DNA from: Nymphaea colorata
Taxonomy: Eukaryota; Streptophyta; Magnoliopsida; Nymphaeales; Nymphaeaceae
DNA length: 64,000 bases
Direction: 5' to 3'
NCBI RefSeq assembly: GCF_008831285.2
Contig: NC_045140.1
Location: 5,435,528-5,499,527 of the forward strand
Shown here: positions 13,501-21,535 of the stretch, one piece after another
How the letters are laid out: every line of letters starts with the position of its first letter
How positions within the stretch are numbered: the stretch's first letter is position 1
Translations under genes and position numbers: made by a program
Notes under the pieces: generated by a model
The model's database searches: none
What the model was told of the DNA's origin: nothing
What the model saw: only the letters and a program-made list of their open reading frames with translations

Positions 13501-16500
13501 GCATCTAATTCTTCTAACATGACATTCTTCCACTCAATATATTTGGAGACTTTATTAAAAGTAGAAGGTTCAAAATGGGAGTGAATGACATTAATTCTAG
13601 CTCTATGAGTTGGGGTAAAAGTCTCATATGACACAAACTTATTGGGTTGTCTTACATTTCTAATGGATCTTCTATGGTTTTCTTCACTTTGTGGAGTTAG
13701 TTGGAGATCAATAGTCTCATGATGTTCTCCTTCACCAACATCTTGTTGCTGGTTTCTTCTATGATATGTGATTATATCCTTGGCTACTCCACTATCATTA
13801 TCATAAGTGTTACTATCATCAACTTCATGCATTTCATCATCACATTGAGAGAGATACTTAAATAAAAAAGGAATAATCATTGTTGTGTTGTGATTTTCCA
13901 CAAGTTTTGAATCCATTTTCGTCTTCACAAAACTTTACATTTCTTGAAACTATGATCTTGTCTTTGACTGGGTCATAACATTTGTAGCTTTTTTGTGTTT
14001 CAGAATAACCAATGAAAACACACTCAATAACTTTTGAACTTAGTTTTATCAGCCTTGTCATTAAGAACAAAACATTTGCAACCAAAAACACGAAGCTTTT
14101 TGAAATCAAGTTCATATTTGAATAATTTTTCAAAAGGGGTTGTATTATTTAAAGCTTTTGAAGGCATTCTATTTATGAGATATACAGAGGCTAGGGCTGT
14201 TTCGGCCCAAAAGTTTTTAGGCACATTTTTGGCAATAAGAAAATTTCTAGTTGTTCCAATTATGTGCCTATGTTGTCTTTCAGAAAGTCCATTTTGTTGA
14301 GGTGTTCTTGGACAAGATTTTTGATGGACTATTCCATAGTTTTCTAAATATCTTTTGAACTCATTTGAAATGTATTCTCCTCCAGAATCAGTCCTTAGAA
14401 TTTTTAATTTAGCATTAAACTGTGTTTGTACTAAGTTATGAAAATTTTTGAACATGTCAAAAACCTCAGATTTGTATCTTAAGAAATATATCCAACAATA
14501 TTTAGTGAAATCATCAACAGATATCACATAATACGATAGCCCTCCTTTTGACTTGATAGGAGAGGGTCCCCACACATTGGAATGAACAAGTTCAAAGGGA
14601 AAAGAGGAAAAGAAGCTTCTTTGTCTAGAAGATAAAGATTTCACTTTTTCATGTATACAATCATTACATTTGAAATTCTCAATACAAACATCCTTGTAGG
14701 ACTCATCATAGACAATTTTCTAATGTTTGGATGACCTAATCTTTGATGCCAAACATTGATATCCACATTTTTCACATAGTGACAAAACTTTTCCTTGGGG
14801 ATACATAAATTGTCCATGTAGTAAAGGTCTCCTTTTCTAAAACCTTCCCCAATCAATCTCCCGGTTTGGTGATCCTGCACCAAACATTTATTTGATGAGA
14901 AAACAATGTCAAAACCAAGATATGAAATTTGAGATACAGAAAGTAAGTTAAGATTAACTCTAGGAACGTAACTAACTTTTGGAACAAAGAACTTTTGTTT
15001 TCCAAATTCTTTTTCAAAATCCCCAATCCCCTTAACATTCAAAGATGTTCCATCGATGGTAACTACATTGGATTCTTTTCTTGCTTGTTCAAAATTGGTC
15101 AAAGCTGATATATTTGGTGTCATATGCAAAGATGCACCGGAATCTAAAAGCCAAGGAAACATACCGGGAGTGTTGGAGGTGGATGCCGTTGTTGTTAGTG
15201 CTCTGAGATTTGACTCCTTGATCATAGGTTGAAGCACCGAATGATTTGATTCAACGTTGTGGAGATTGATGAAAGATCACATCCTTCATTTGCTACATTT
15301 GCAACCTTCCTTTGGTCAAATTGACTATTGTTGGATTGCCCACCTTGTGAATATAAAGTTCCACTTCCATGGTTGTGTTGCCTTCCTTGAGGGTGCGTTT
15401 GATGCACCGGTTGAAATCAAAATTTTCGGAAAAATTCGTACGGACGGGTGAAATTTCACCCGCCCGACAAAAACTGCATCAAACGGGGTGAAATTCACCC
15501 CGTTTTTTGCAAAAAGGAGCGGGTGGAATTCCACCCGCTCAAGAGTCCGAGCTCCGACCTCGGACTTTCAAGCGGGTGGAATTCCACCCGCTCGACAACC
15601 TCCCCCGACTGACAAAACACCAACCCCTCACAACTCACCTTCTCACCCTCGCAGCTCGCCTTCTCACCCTCGCACCAGTTCTCACCGTCGCACCAGCACT
15701 CACCGTCCCACCAGCTTCCCACCGTCGCACCAGCTCTCACCGTCGCACCAGCTCTCACCGTTGCCTTCTCACCGTGAACAGGCCTAACTAAGCTTGAGAT
15801 AGTTTCAGCTATGATCTACAGTTCAATCGTGGTTAACTTTTGGGGCTTTGGGTGTTGATAGATTCCTCTCGAAGAGATCTTTCCAAAGGAGGTGAAATCG
15901 CGACGATTGGCCCAGTATAGAGCGAGCTACGGCCTCCGAAAGTCGCAACAGCTTCTGTCCTGCTATTCCGCCGACCAGTCTGTGTTTCCGGCAACTTTGC
16001 CGGCGATCGGACCATTGGATCAAACTGATTCCGGTGCCATTCGATCCGTAACATCCATACGATCATCTCCACCAAATTTGAGGATGATCGGCCCAGTATA
16101 GAGCGAGTTACCGCCTCCGAAAGTCGTAACAGATTCTGTCCTGCTATTCCGCCGACCAATCTGTGTTTCCGGCGACTTTACCGGCGATCGGACCGTTGGA
16201 TCAAACTGATTCCGGTGCCATTCGATCCGTGACATCCATACGATCCTATCCACCAAATTTGAGGATGATCGGACGACGGATAGCGAATCTGGATGCGATG
16301 GCCGGAATATGGCGGAAATTGGCGGCGTCCAATCCTGAGAATGGCGGAAACAGGCGACAGGTGAACCGAATCTTCAAGACTCAACGAGTTGGCCTTAGAC
16401 TACTTGGATTTGACTCAAATTTGGGGCGTTCAATCCTGAGAATGTTGGCTTGCTGGTGACCAAATTTGGTGATTTTTGGAGACTTTTACGATTTTATACA

Positions 16501-18350
16501 AATTTTGGAGTGAAGCTCCCTCAATGAGGTTAAATTTTTTTTGCATCTAACAAACGTACATGGTGAAATTTACCACGTTAATTTCTTCCTGTGCATCAAA
16601 CATGACCTCAAATCGGAAGATGGTTAAATTTGATCTTGAAATTTTTTCCAGAAAAATTTGTCAGGAAAATTTACCACGTTAAATTTTTCCCTGTGCTTCA
16701 AACGCACCCTGAGGATATGAAGCTCCTCCTTTGAAAAGATTTTCTCCATAGTTTCGTGGTTGTCCTTCATTGTTGTTCAACTTTGGACAACTAAGTCTAA
16801 TGTGACCCGGTTCATGACAAAAGTGGCAAACAACCTTAAATTCCCTTCTATTTTGGTTTTTAAAGTGAGGAGATCTAAAGGATTTGATGTTGTTCCCGGG
16901 TCTAGAGGCGGCTAAAACTTCTCTTCTTCTTGTTTGGAAATAAGAACACTATCCAATTCTTTGGATAATTTCATTCTAGTTTCTTCACCGCTTAACTTCG
17001 TAAGAAGTTCATGAATGGATGGAGGAGAGGCTAAAGAAAGTAGGGCTGACCTAATTTGTTCAAATTCGGGTCGTAGACCTTGAAGAAATTGAAAAAACCT
17101 AAATTCATCGACTTCTTCTCTTCTAATCTCATGACACTTACAATCCAATTCTAGTTTGGGAGTAAGTTGATCCAACCCATTCCATACACTAGATATTTCC
17201 ATAAAATAATCTCTAACATTATTCTCACCTTGCTTGATACTTTGGGCTTTTTGAATCAAGAGATATTTTCGGGCCATATCTTTTTGGGTAAACATTTCCT
17301 TGAGATATTCCCAAACTTCACTTGCTCTTTCATAATACATGAGATTTTGGGCAATTCTAGGTTCTATACTTTCGTAAATCCATTCTTTAATTCTAGAGTT
17401 TTTGGCTTCCCAAGCATATAATCTTTTATAGTATTCATCCATGGCATTTTGTCTCTCTTCTTCATTCAAGTCTTTCTCAACTCCATTTTCAATTTTGGTC
17501 AACTTGAGAGAGGAGGGGTAGACGTACCTCTTATGAAGCCCCATAAGTATTTCCCTTTGATATGCATCTCCAAGCATTTTGCCCATAGAGTGTAGTTGGT
17601 TCCATCGAGCTTGTACGAAGCATGATAACTTCCTCCTTCGATCGAGACTTTGGAGTCCTCCATAAGAACAAGATTTTAAGTAACAATCTCCAAGAGAAAC
17701 AAAGAGTAAGTCCTTCTAGAAATTTCACCAAACAGTTGGTGAGCAGCAACAAGAAGATCTTCAAGTAATGACGATCAACAGCAATGGCCTCTTTTGAAAT
17801 TTTTCTTCAACAGTCCAATAGCATAAACAGCAAAAAAGCAGCTCCTAAAACTCTCAAACATGCAGCCCAATGGCTCTAATACTATATAAATGTGACTAGA
17901 AGAATATGATAGAAAAAGGCACTAAGGCCACTTGAAAAGATATCAATCTTATTGAATGAATACTCAATGGCTGTGTAAAACAGCATACTTTATACAAGAG
18001 GCAGCTCAAGAATATATATAAGAAATAAGAGTGAAGGAGAGAAAGAAGAGAGGGCTGTTCTAGCCGTTGGAGGTTCCAACGGCTCATAAAAGAGCCGTTG
18101 GAACTCCCAGGTCCCAACGGCTAGAACAAAGGGAAAACAAAAAAGAAAAAAAAAAGAAAAATAAAAGAAAGAATAAAATACATAAGAAAAATAAAATGTA
18201 AAAAATGTAAAACCTAACCTAGCTATGATATCAACAAGATATCTTATTTCCTAACAATACACATGGACATGCAAACCATGTGTTCATGGACGTGCATACA
18301 CAAACAGGTATGTGTTTCAGCTCTATTGCAGGGTGTGTGTGTGTGTGTGT

Positions 18351-18396
<46 letters not shown>

Positions 18397-21300
18397 TGCT
18401 CAAATAGGCTCCTAACCATATAAGTTGTAACAGTAACAGATTTGCCGGTGTTTTCTGACCATATGGATGTAATCTCCTATACTCAAAAACATAGGAACAA
18501 CTTTAGATCACGTCCTTTTGTAGGCATATATATCATATATAGATTCAGGAAACACATGAAGAGTCGGTTCTGCAGTTTTTGAGTATGTCTGTCAAGAAAC
18601 TGTACACATAAGTGACCATACCAAGCTTTTTGAGCACCTACAACTACAAGGCTACAACCATGTGACATTAAAAGGGAGATGCTTGATTTTTGAAGGAAAA
18701 GCTATGGTAATCTTGGATTGTGAAGACCAATGACAAGTTAAGCACATGGGGCTTCTGTTATTAACATGCAGCTAAATAATACAGTTGTGGATTGCGGGTT
18801 CGGATATGGCAATATTAAAAAAAAAATTCGTGTGGGTGCAGCAAAGGGGGGGGGGAGGGTGTTTCTTTGTATATATATATATATTTATTTAACAGTTTGA
18901 ACTTTAATGTCTACATTTTTAAATAATTTTTTTTATTAAAGTTACTTTAATCTAATTCAAAGTTTTATTATGAATAAAATAAAGATTTTTTTAACCAATG
19001 GGACCTTATGGTAGTCCTATTTGAAGAACGCCAGGCCTGAACATCCTTTTTAAAGGCTGACAGGCCATGACCTGGATGGTCCTTTAAAGGGACAATATGT
19101 GTGCGCTTTTGTGAGAGAGAGAGAGAGAGATGGGAGGGAAGAGCCGGGGGGGGGGGGGGGGGGGGTGGCGGTGGGGGTTGTGTGTTTAAGGAAAAAGGAG
19201 GAAGAAAGAAAAAGGAAAGAGAATGAGAAGAAAGAGAACGTGAGTGCAGTTAGCAGCACCTGACTCATCTTGGTCGAGTTGGGTGTTGTGTTGGAGGCGA
19301 ATCTGCTCATGTACTGCCATTTGGCTTAGATATGCAGGCTGTTAAGGGGTAGTGTTTTAATTTTTTTTTTTCACTGACCAAGCATAATAGCAGTATCTGG
19401 TATAACTCTTTATCTATAATCACATTTCTCATGGTTAATATTTAAATGATTTTGTCTTTTTCTCTCTCTTCAATTTGTTCTCTCACCCACTTTCTTTCTG
19501 TTATTGTGCCATAAACAGAAGGGCGATAGAATTAACAGTGGCTGCTTATTTTTTGATGTAGGAAAATGACATCATTGCATACCGACTGATAGAGTTATCT
19601 TCTTCGTGGTGCCCTGAGCTCTCCCCTTTTCGGGTATAATGCTATTAGGAATTTCTTATTTTTATAAATTGGGGACTGTGTCTGCAAGAGTACAGGGTTA
19701 TTTCTTGGTGCAGGTTGGAAAGGTGTCTTCTTACAATCCAGAATCCAGTGTAGTTACATTAGTACCTGTTCCAGGTTATCCTGTTTCCGTTCATCATAAT
19801 CAAGAAGAGACCCCAGACGAGTATTCAGTAGATGCCTCCCTTTATAAAGAAGATGGTTCATTGGAGGTACTTAAAATCTCTTTGTGGATGTAATGTGGGT
19901 GTTTCGCTTGCTTAATGTCTATGCTTCATGTACTAGATAGAGTTCAGATCGCTGGTTGATGCCCGCATTCTTTACCATGAGAAAGGAAATAAGTTACCAA
20001 TATGTGCTGCTGGTGAAATGAATGGTGTTGGAATTCCATCAAGTATCCAAAAAAGGGATTTGGTCACAAAGATCTCTGGAGATGAACAGAACCAAACCAT
20101 GATACAAGGTGCAATTCGTTTCTTGAACATTTACTGATCTTGAGTGTTTAAGTTTGATGTTCCGCTAGTTAAAATAATAGATTTGGGAATTGATAATGAA
20201 TGATTAGCCTTCTCTAGATCAGGATCCTAAGAATAACTTTTTTCTCATTGATTAAGTTATTTATTTAGGCATTCCCGTTGAAGACATTTGTATATGACTA
20301 ATATCTTACATTTTAGGAACCACATTAAGTTCTTAAATCTTAATCTGCTGCACGTGTAAACTTGGGCGCACTACTATGTTCAGTATTTTTGGTCGGTTGT
20401 CATGGTTAAGTCTCTAAGGATTTCATTTCCCAAAGTGTATGTTGGTTGAGTTATTGGAAGTTCTTGAGGACCTGTAAAATTCTTCTCTAGGTCAGGATCC
20501 TAAGAATAACTTTCTTCTCGTTGATTCTAATATGTTATTTATTAGCATTCCCATTGATGACATTTGGATATGGCCAATATGTTACATTTTAGGAACTATG
20601 TTAAGTTCTGAAACTGTATGCTGCATGTGTAAACTTGGGTCACGACTATGTTCAGTATTTTTGGTCAGTTGTCAGTGTTGAGTCTATGAGGATTCTCATT
20701 TCCCAAAGTGTATGTTGGTTGAGTTATTGGAAGATCTTGAGGACCTGTAAAATTCTTTCTTAGGTTGTTCTGTATAAATGAAGAGATAAAAAATGGAAAA
20801 TCTGGTTAGGAACCAAAAAAGGGTTATGGCCGTACTCTACATTCATTATCTTGTTCCAACATTTGAAAAAAAAATCAGCAAAACTTTTTACTGATGTGCC
20901 TGCAGATTGTGGCTTCACTTTTATGGGACAAATTAATTAATAGTAGTCTCTTAGCAGATGGGTGCTCACACCTGCTAAACCCAGAGATCTGCTGTACTTC
21001 TCTTCCCTTCCTCAGCAGAAATGTTGGGACCTTCAATCCTAGAACATGAAAAGGGATATAGATAGTCTGTGTCTTTTCCCTTGTAATTAACAGATACACA
21101 GATTTGTTGGTTATGCTGCTGTAAAGCATTTGGCTTTTTGCTTTTTGGCTAGAATTTTGTTTACTATCAATTTGTTTCATTTCCTTGTTTTGCACATATT
21201 TTTGTCATCGCTGATTAGTTACAAATTTTAAGTTTCCTCATTGTGAATGCATGTTACAGACCACATGTTCTATTTTCTTATCAAGGAGGAAATTCCTATT

Positions 21301-21535
21301 TGTATATTCAAAGTTTTGACAACTCTATTATATTTCTGTTTGCATAGAAAAGGGGCAGACATCCTGGGATGAAATTAGTCAGGCCTTGAATGAGAAGAAG
21401 GCAGAACTGTGGAAGCAAGTAGAGAATGGTAAAAAGAAGGAAAAAACAGCCAAAAGCTCGTGGTCCTATAAGGCCCTGAGGGGAAGCGCATTAGGTCCTA
21501 CAATCGCCTACCTGAGAGCGGAGAATAGAATTTAA
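2599..21535 (+). CDS. COILIN: coilin, Cajal-body scaffold protein (3' part; first exons not seen)
   Basis: Coilin organises Cajal bodies in the nucleus, where snRNPs mature. Eight exons are supported by GT–AG sites and unbroken phase: 2599-2676, 2841-2985, 4319-4359, 5115-5300, 19562-19633, 19714-19866, 19937-20108 and 21348-21535 (stop TAA), 1035 nt, 344 residues. The first encodes the basic motif [18 protein letters not shown] typical of plant coilin. The second has [15 protein letters not shown], the fourth [14 protein letters not shown], and exons five to seven the C-terminal Tudor-like fold ([13 protein letters not shown], then [16 protein letters not shown]). The last exon ends with [15 protein letters not shown]. 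The N-terminal ubiquitin-like domain is not in view, so the model is 5' partial. The intron 5301-19561 has grown to 14.3 kb through two Copia insertions. All reading phases are kept, so the gene can still be functional if the long intron is removed. The donor at 5301 (GTTTCA) is weak. Confidence 0.92.
3809..3926. repeat. 59-bp tandem duplication in coilin intron
   Basis: Two adjacent copies of a 59-bp unit, each containing TGCTGTTTCATGTCATGCAC followed by CTTGATTTATCTGGTGCTTC, start near 3809 and 3868. They differ by about one base, so the duplication is recent. A second small duplication lies just upstream, where CATGTTTGTTACCACCTTTA occurs twice between 3647 and 3710. Confidence 0.85.
4138..4175. 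repeat. compound (CT)n(TA)n(CA)n microsatellite
   Basis: A run of CT dinucleotides passes into TATATATA and then CACACACA within the coilin intron between 2985 and 4319. It is probably length-variable between individuals. Confidence 0.85.
5825..6046 (-). repeat. Copia-1 3' LTR (left on + strand)
   Basis: This 222-bp LTR starts TGTTGCAGCGGAG and ends CTTGTTCAACA on the + strand and matches 10111-10332 at every position. It holds GA-rich sequence and a TATAAAAG motif. It is preceded by the CTACC target duplication. Confidence 0.97.
6047..6062 (-). other. Copia-1 polypurine tract
   Basis: Directly inside the 3' LTR, the element strand reads AGCTTGAGGGGGAG up to the LTR start. A purine run of this form primes plus-strand DNA synthesis in LTR retrotransposons. 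Confidence 0.9.
6054..7505 (-). CDS. Copia-1 reverse transcriptase – RNase H
   Basis: This open frame holds a full RT and RNase H with no stop. It begins inside the RT N-terminal region (WELVDPPP near 7499), with no start codon of its own because it normally continues from integrase. Counting from the Leu/Met of the [16 protein letters not shown] stretch (7415), [10 protein letters not shown] is at about 51-60 and the catalytic YVDD at 137-140. RNase H has the [22 protein letters not shown] and [10 protein letters not shown] blocks, and the C-terminal ADIFTKALP motif is intact. It lies in a different frame from the upstream gag–integrase frame because of the deletion at about 7505, so it could not be made as part of the normal polyprotein. 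Each domain on its own looks intact. Confidence 0.95.
   Translation of the reverse strand, partial: GTWELVDPPPRCDIVGSKWVFTVKYNSDGSLERYKARLVAKGYTQTYGVDFFETFSPVARLGTIRLIISVAVHHDWHMYQLDVKNAFLYGDLDETVYMQQPPGFERQGECGKVCKLKKAIYGLKQSPRAWFHKFSEVVSQCGFVRSPLDHSLFIKKASRGITVLVVYVDDIILTGDSDQEISDAKLFLQKHFVTKDLGPLRYFLGIEVARNGEGVVLSQRKYVLDLLQDTGMLGAKPANLPMNPRIHLHDDQTELVDSRSYRSLIGKLLYVTVTRPDISFAVGKLSQFMEKPRKVHWDAALMVVKYLKSSPGKGLLFTKGKTLEVEAYSDADYAGSVEDRKSTTGFCVFVGGNLISWRSKKQGVVSRSSAESEYRAMAQTAAEMTWARSMLSSLSVSITLPMKMYCDNQAATHIANNPVFHERTKHIEVDCHYIRDLVQAGTIATAHVPSEDQAADIFTKALPIGDFSRCCDKLSMFNMYAPA
7500..9355 (-). CDS. Copia-1 gag – protease – truncated integrase
   Basis: The start is the ATG at 9355 ([10 protein letters not shown]); the frame opens slightly upstream without ATG. 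Gag has the Copia capsid-type region (about 20-215), then an RG-rich stretch and a CCHC zinc knuckle [14 protein letters not shown] (about 251-264). The protease active site DSGA is at about 363-366. A zinc-binding pre-integrase segment (HLRLGH...CEACQLGKH) follows, then integrase with the first Asp in HVDVWGP (about 548) and the second in RTDNALEF (about 611). About 15 bases later the sequence jumps to the RT start, so the third catalytic acidic residue (Glu of DD35E) and the whole C-terminal integrase region are missing. The frame then runs out of phase through RT DNA to a stop at 7157. Without integrase this copy cannot insert itself and would need an enzyme supplied in trans. Confidence 0.93.
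9395..9450. repeat. (AT)n microsatellite in Copia-1 leader
   Basis: About 28 AT repeats lie in the untranslated leader of Copia-1, between the primer site and the gag start. It is young and possibly unstable; other family copies should differ in length here. Confidence 0.95.
10099..10110 (-). other. Copia-1 primer-binding site
   Basis: On the element strand TGGTATCAGAGC immediately follows the 5' LTR. This is the standard plant Copia site complementary to the initiator methionine tRNA. Confidence 0.95.
10111..10332 (-). repeat. Copia-1 5' LTR (right on + strand)
   Basis: Identical 222-bp partner of 5825-6046. It carries the element promoter and is followed by the second CTACC target-site copy (10333-10337). 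Confidence 0.97.
10338..11331. other. intron DNA between the two Copia elements
   Basis: About 1 kb of AT-rich coilin intron with no gene. It contains an (AT)n run at about 10468-10510 and a short repeated phrase (CTCTTTAAAGGAAGCAATG) at 10857-10900. The rest shows nothing I can name. Confidence 0.7.
11337..11710 (-). repeat. Copia-2 3' LTR (left on + strand)
   Basis: A 374-bp LTR similar to 17885-18256. It contains a nested inverted repeat at 11507-11577 built from AGCCGTTGG and its complement. A purine tract (AAGGAAGG on the element strand) lies against its inner end at 11711. Confidence 0.93.
11720..12108 (-). pseudogene. Copia-2 RNase H, C-terminal part
   Basis: The minus strand shows [24 protein letters not shown] and CDNKS, the RNase H core, then a frame change near 11935 before the FHERTKHIE block. 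The MITE at 12109 separates it from the first half of RNase H. It is non-functional because of the insertion and the frameshift. Confidence 0.88.
12109..12429. mobile_element. hAT-type MITE (321 bp) inserted in Copia-2 RNase H
   Basis: The left end TAGGGGTGGGCATCGGGCCG and the reverse complement of the right end TAGGCCTGGGCGTCGGGCCG form a terminal inverted repeat (at least 23 bp with three mismatches). GTGATTCC flanks both sides (12101-12108 and 12430-12437), a perfect 8-bp target duplication. The interior is not a gene but a strongly purine-rich strand with three 30-bp tandem units (12222-12310) of the GGGGGAAGAAGGAGAGGCGG type. Without the insert the RNase H frame is continuous, so the Copia copy was coding here when the MITE landed. 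Confidence 0.92.
12430..13478 (-). pseudogene. Copia-2 reverse transcriptase and start of RNase H
   Basis: The frame between 13247 and 12492 shows [41 protein letters not shown] and [10 protein letters not shown]. The residues right after YVDD are shortened by about three compared with the family. Upstream, at about 13435, a stop replaces the Trp expected in the conserved CKWVYKVK-like motif, and another stop lies near 13258. RT activity is therefore lost. Confidence 0.9.
13479..15390 (-). pseudogene. Copia-2 protease – integrase region
   Basis: Minus-strand fragments in several frames give the protease motif [10 protein letters not shown] (about 15145), a pre-integrase segment [10 protein letters not shown] (frameshifted before its Cys pair), and the integrase core 14644-14024. 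The integrase first Asp is replaced by Asn (VHSNVWGP), while RTDSGGEY and the downstream Glu (GLSERQHRH) remain. A frameshift near 14040 leads into the [12 protein letters not shown] region and then to a linker ending at the RT start. Several independent lesions mean the copy is dead. Confidence 0.9.
15445..15592. repeat. cluster of four perfect palindromes
   Basis: Perfect inverted repeats lie at 15445-15462 (18 bp), 15481-15505 (25 bp with a single central base), 15517-15540 (24 bp) and 15571-15592 (22 bp). All share the core GGGTGRAATTYCACCC or close variants. They can be read directly from the sequence. They sit just inside the left end of the nested DNA element; the right end carries weaker related words (GGTGAAATTTACC near 16561). 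Confidence 0.95.
15640..15776. repeat. 16-bp C-rich tandem array (CTCACCGTCGCACCAG)
   Basis: Several imperfect copies of CTCACCGTCGCACCAG and CTCACCCTCGCA occur in a row. The strand is pyrimidine-rich. The open frames read through it are Ser/Pro/His-rich and are products of the repeat, not genes. Confidence 0.85.
15909..16270. repeat. 181-bp tandem duplication
   Basis: GGCCCAGTATAGAGCGAG starts at 15909 and again at 16090, and the two 181-bp units stay aligned through to GAGGATGATCGG. They differ at scattered sites. Confidence 0.88.
16713..17663 (-). pseudogene. Copia-2 gag (frameshifted)
   Basis: The ATG at 17663 opens [20 protein letters not shown], a usual Copia gag start. Near 17580 the frame shifts to the one giving [12 protein letters not shown] through [19 protein letters not shown], ending at a stop near 16912. 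A further shift leads to the zinc knuckle [14 protein letters not shown] (16787-16828). The rest of gag continues beyond the nested element at 15390. Two frameshifts make it non-functional. Confidence 0.9.
17872..17884 (-). other. Copia-2 primer-binding site (degenerate)
   Basis: The element strand reads TAGTATTAGAGCC, two changes from the common TGGTATCAGAGCC. It abuts the 5' LTR if that LTR ends in TATA. Confidence 0.75.
17885..18256 (-). repeat. Copia-2 5' LTR (right on + strand)
   Basis: A 372-bp LTR paired with 11337-11710. It keeps the same AGCCGTTGG inverted-repeat block at about 18057-18127 and differs by substitutions, small indels in A-rich runs and a 16-bp segment absent from the left copy. 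Confidence 0.93.
18263..19561. other. rest of the long coilin intron with simple repeats
   Basis: No gene is seen. There are (GT)n at 18335-18350, (GA)n at 18357-18392, a second (GA)n near 19113-19130 and a run of 20 Gs at 19146-19165 followed by more G-rich sequence. The intron ends with the acceptor TTTTTGATGTAG. Confidence 0.75.
20211..20764. repeat. 273-bp tandem duplication in coilin intron
   Basis: TCTCTAGRTCAGGATCCTAA begins near 20211 and again near 20484, and both units continue through TATGTTCAGTATTTTTGGTC to GAGGACCTGTAAAATTCTT. Substitutions and small indels separate the units, so the event is not recent. It lies in the last coilin intron and does not affect exons. Confidence 0.9.

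Larger units (their letters stand above)
15391..16709. mobile_element. 1319-bp inverted-repeat DNA element nested in Copia-2 gag
   Basis: The left end GGGTGCGTTTGATGCACCGG matches the reverse complement of the right end GGGTGCGTTTGAAGCACAGG. The bases TGA lie outside both ends (15388-15390 and 16710-16712), a 3-bp target duplication. Joining the flanks restores the Copia gag frame. Short duplication and GGG-start termini suggest a PIF/Harbinger-like element, but no transposase is present and the family is uncertain. Inside are a run of perfect palindromes (15445-15592), a C-rich tandem array (about 15640-15776) and a 181-bp tandem duplication (15909-16270). Confidence 0.8.
11337..18256 (-). 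mobile_element. Copia-2: older, degraded Ty1/Copia element with nested insertions
   Basis: The element is 6920 bp and antisense to coilin. LTRs are at 11337-11710 and 17885-18256, flanked by ATACAC on both sides (11331-11336 and 18257-18262). On the element strand the LTR begins TGTTAGG and appears to end ...TTTATA, so its termini are TG...TA rather than TG...CA. This fits the primer site TAGTATTAGAGCC lying directly against that end. The LTRs differ by several substitutions and indels, including a 16-bp block present only at the right. All Copia domains are present but with frameshifts and stops. A hAT MITE (12109-12429) and a 1.3-kb inverted-repeat element (15391-16709) inserted later, since each interrupts a Copia frame that would be continuous without it. 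Confidence 0.95.

Noticed and set aside
15488-15791. Overlapping frames on both strands with Ser/His/Pro repeats
   Set aside because: They come from the 16-bp C-rich tandem array and palindromes in the nested element.
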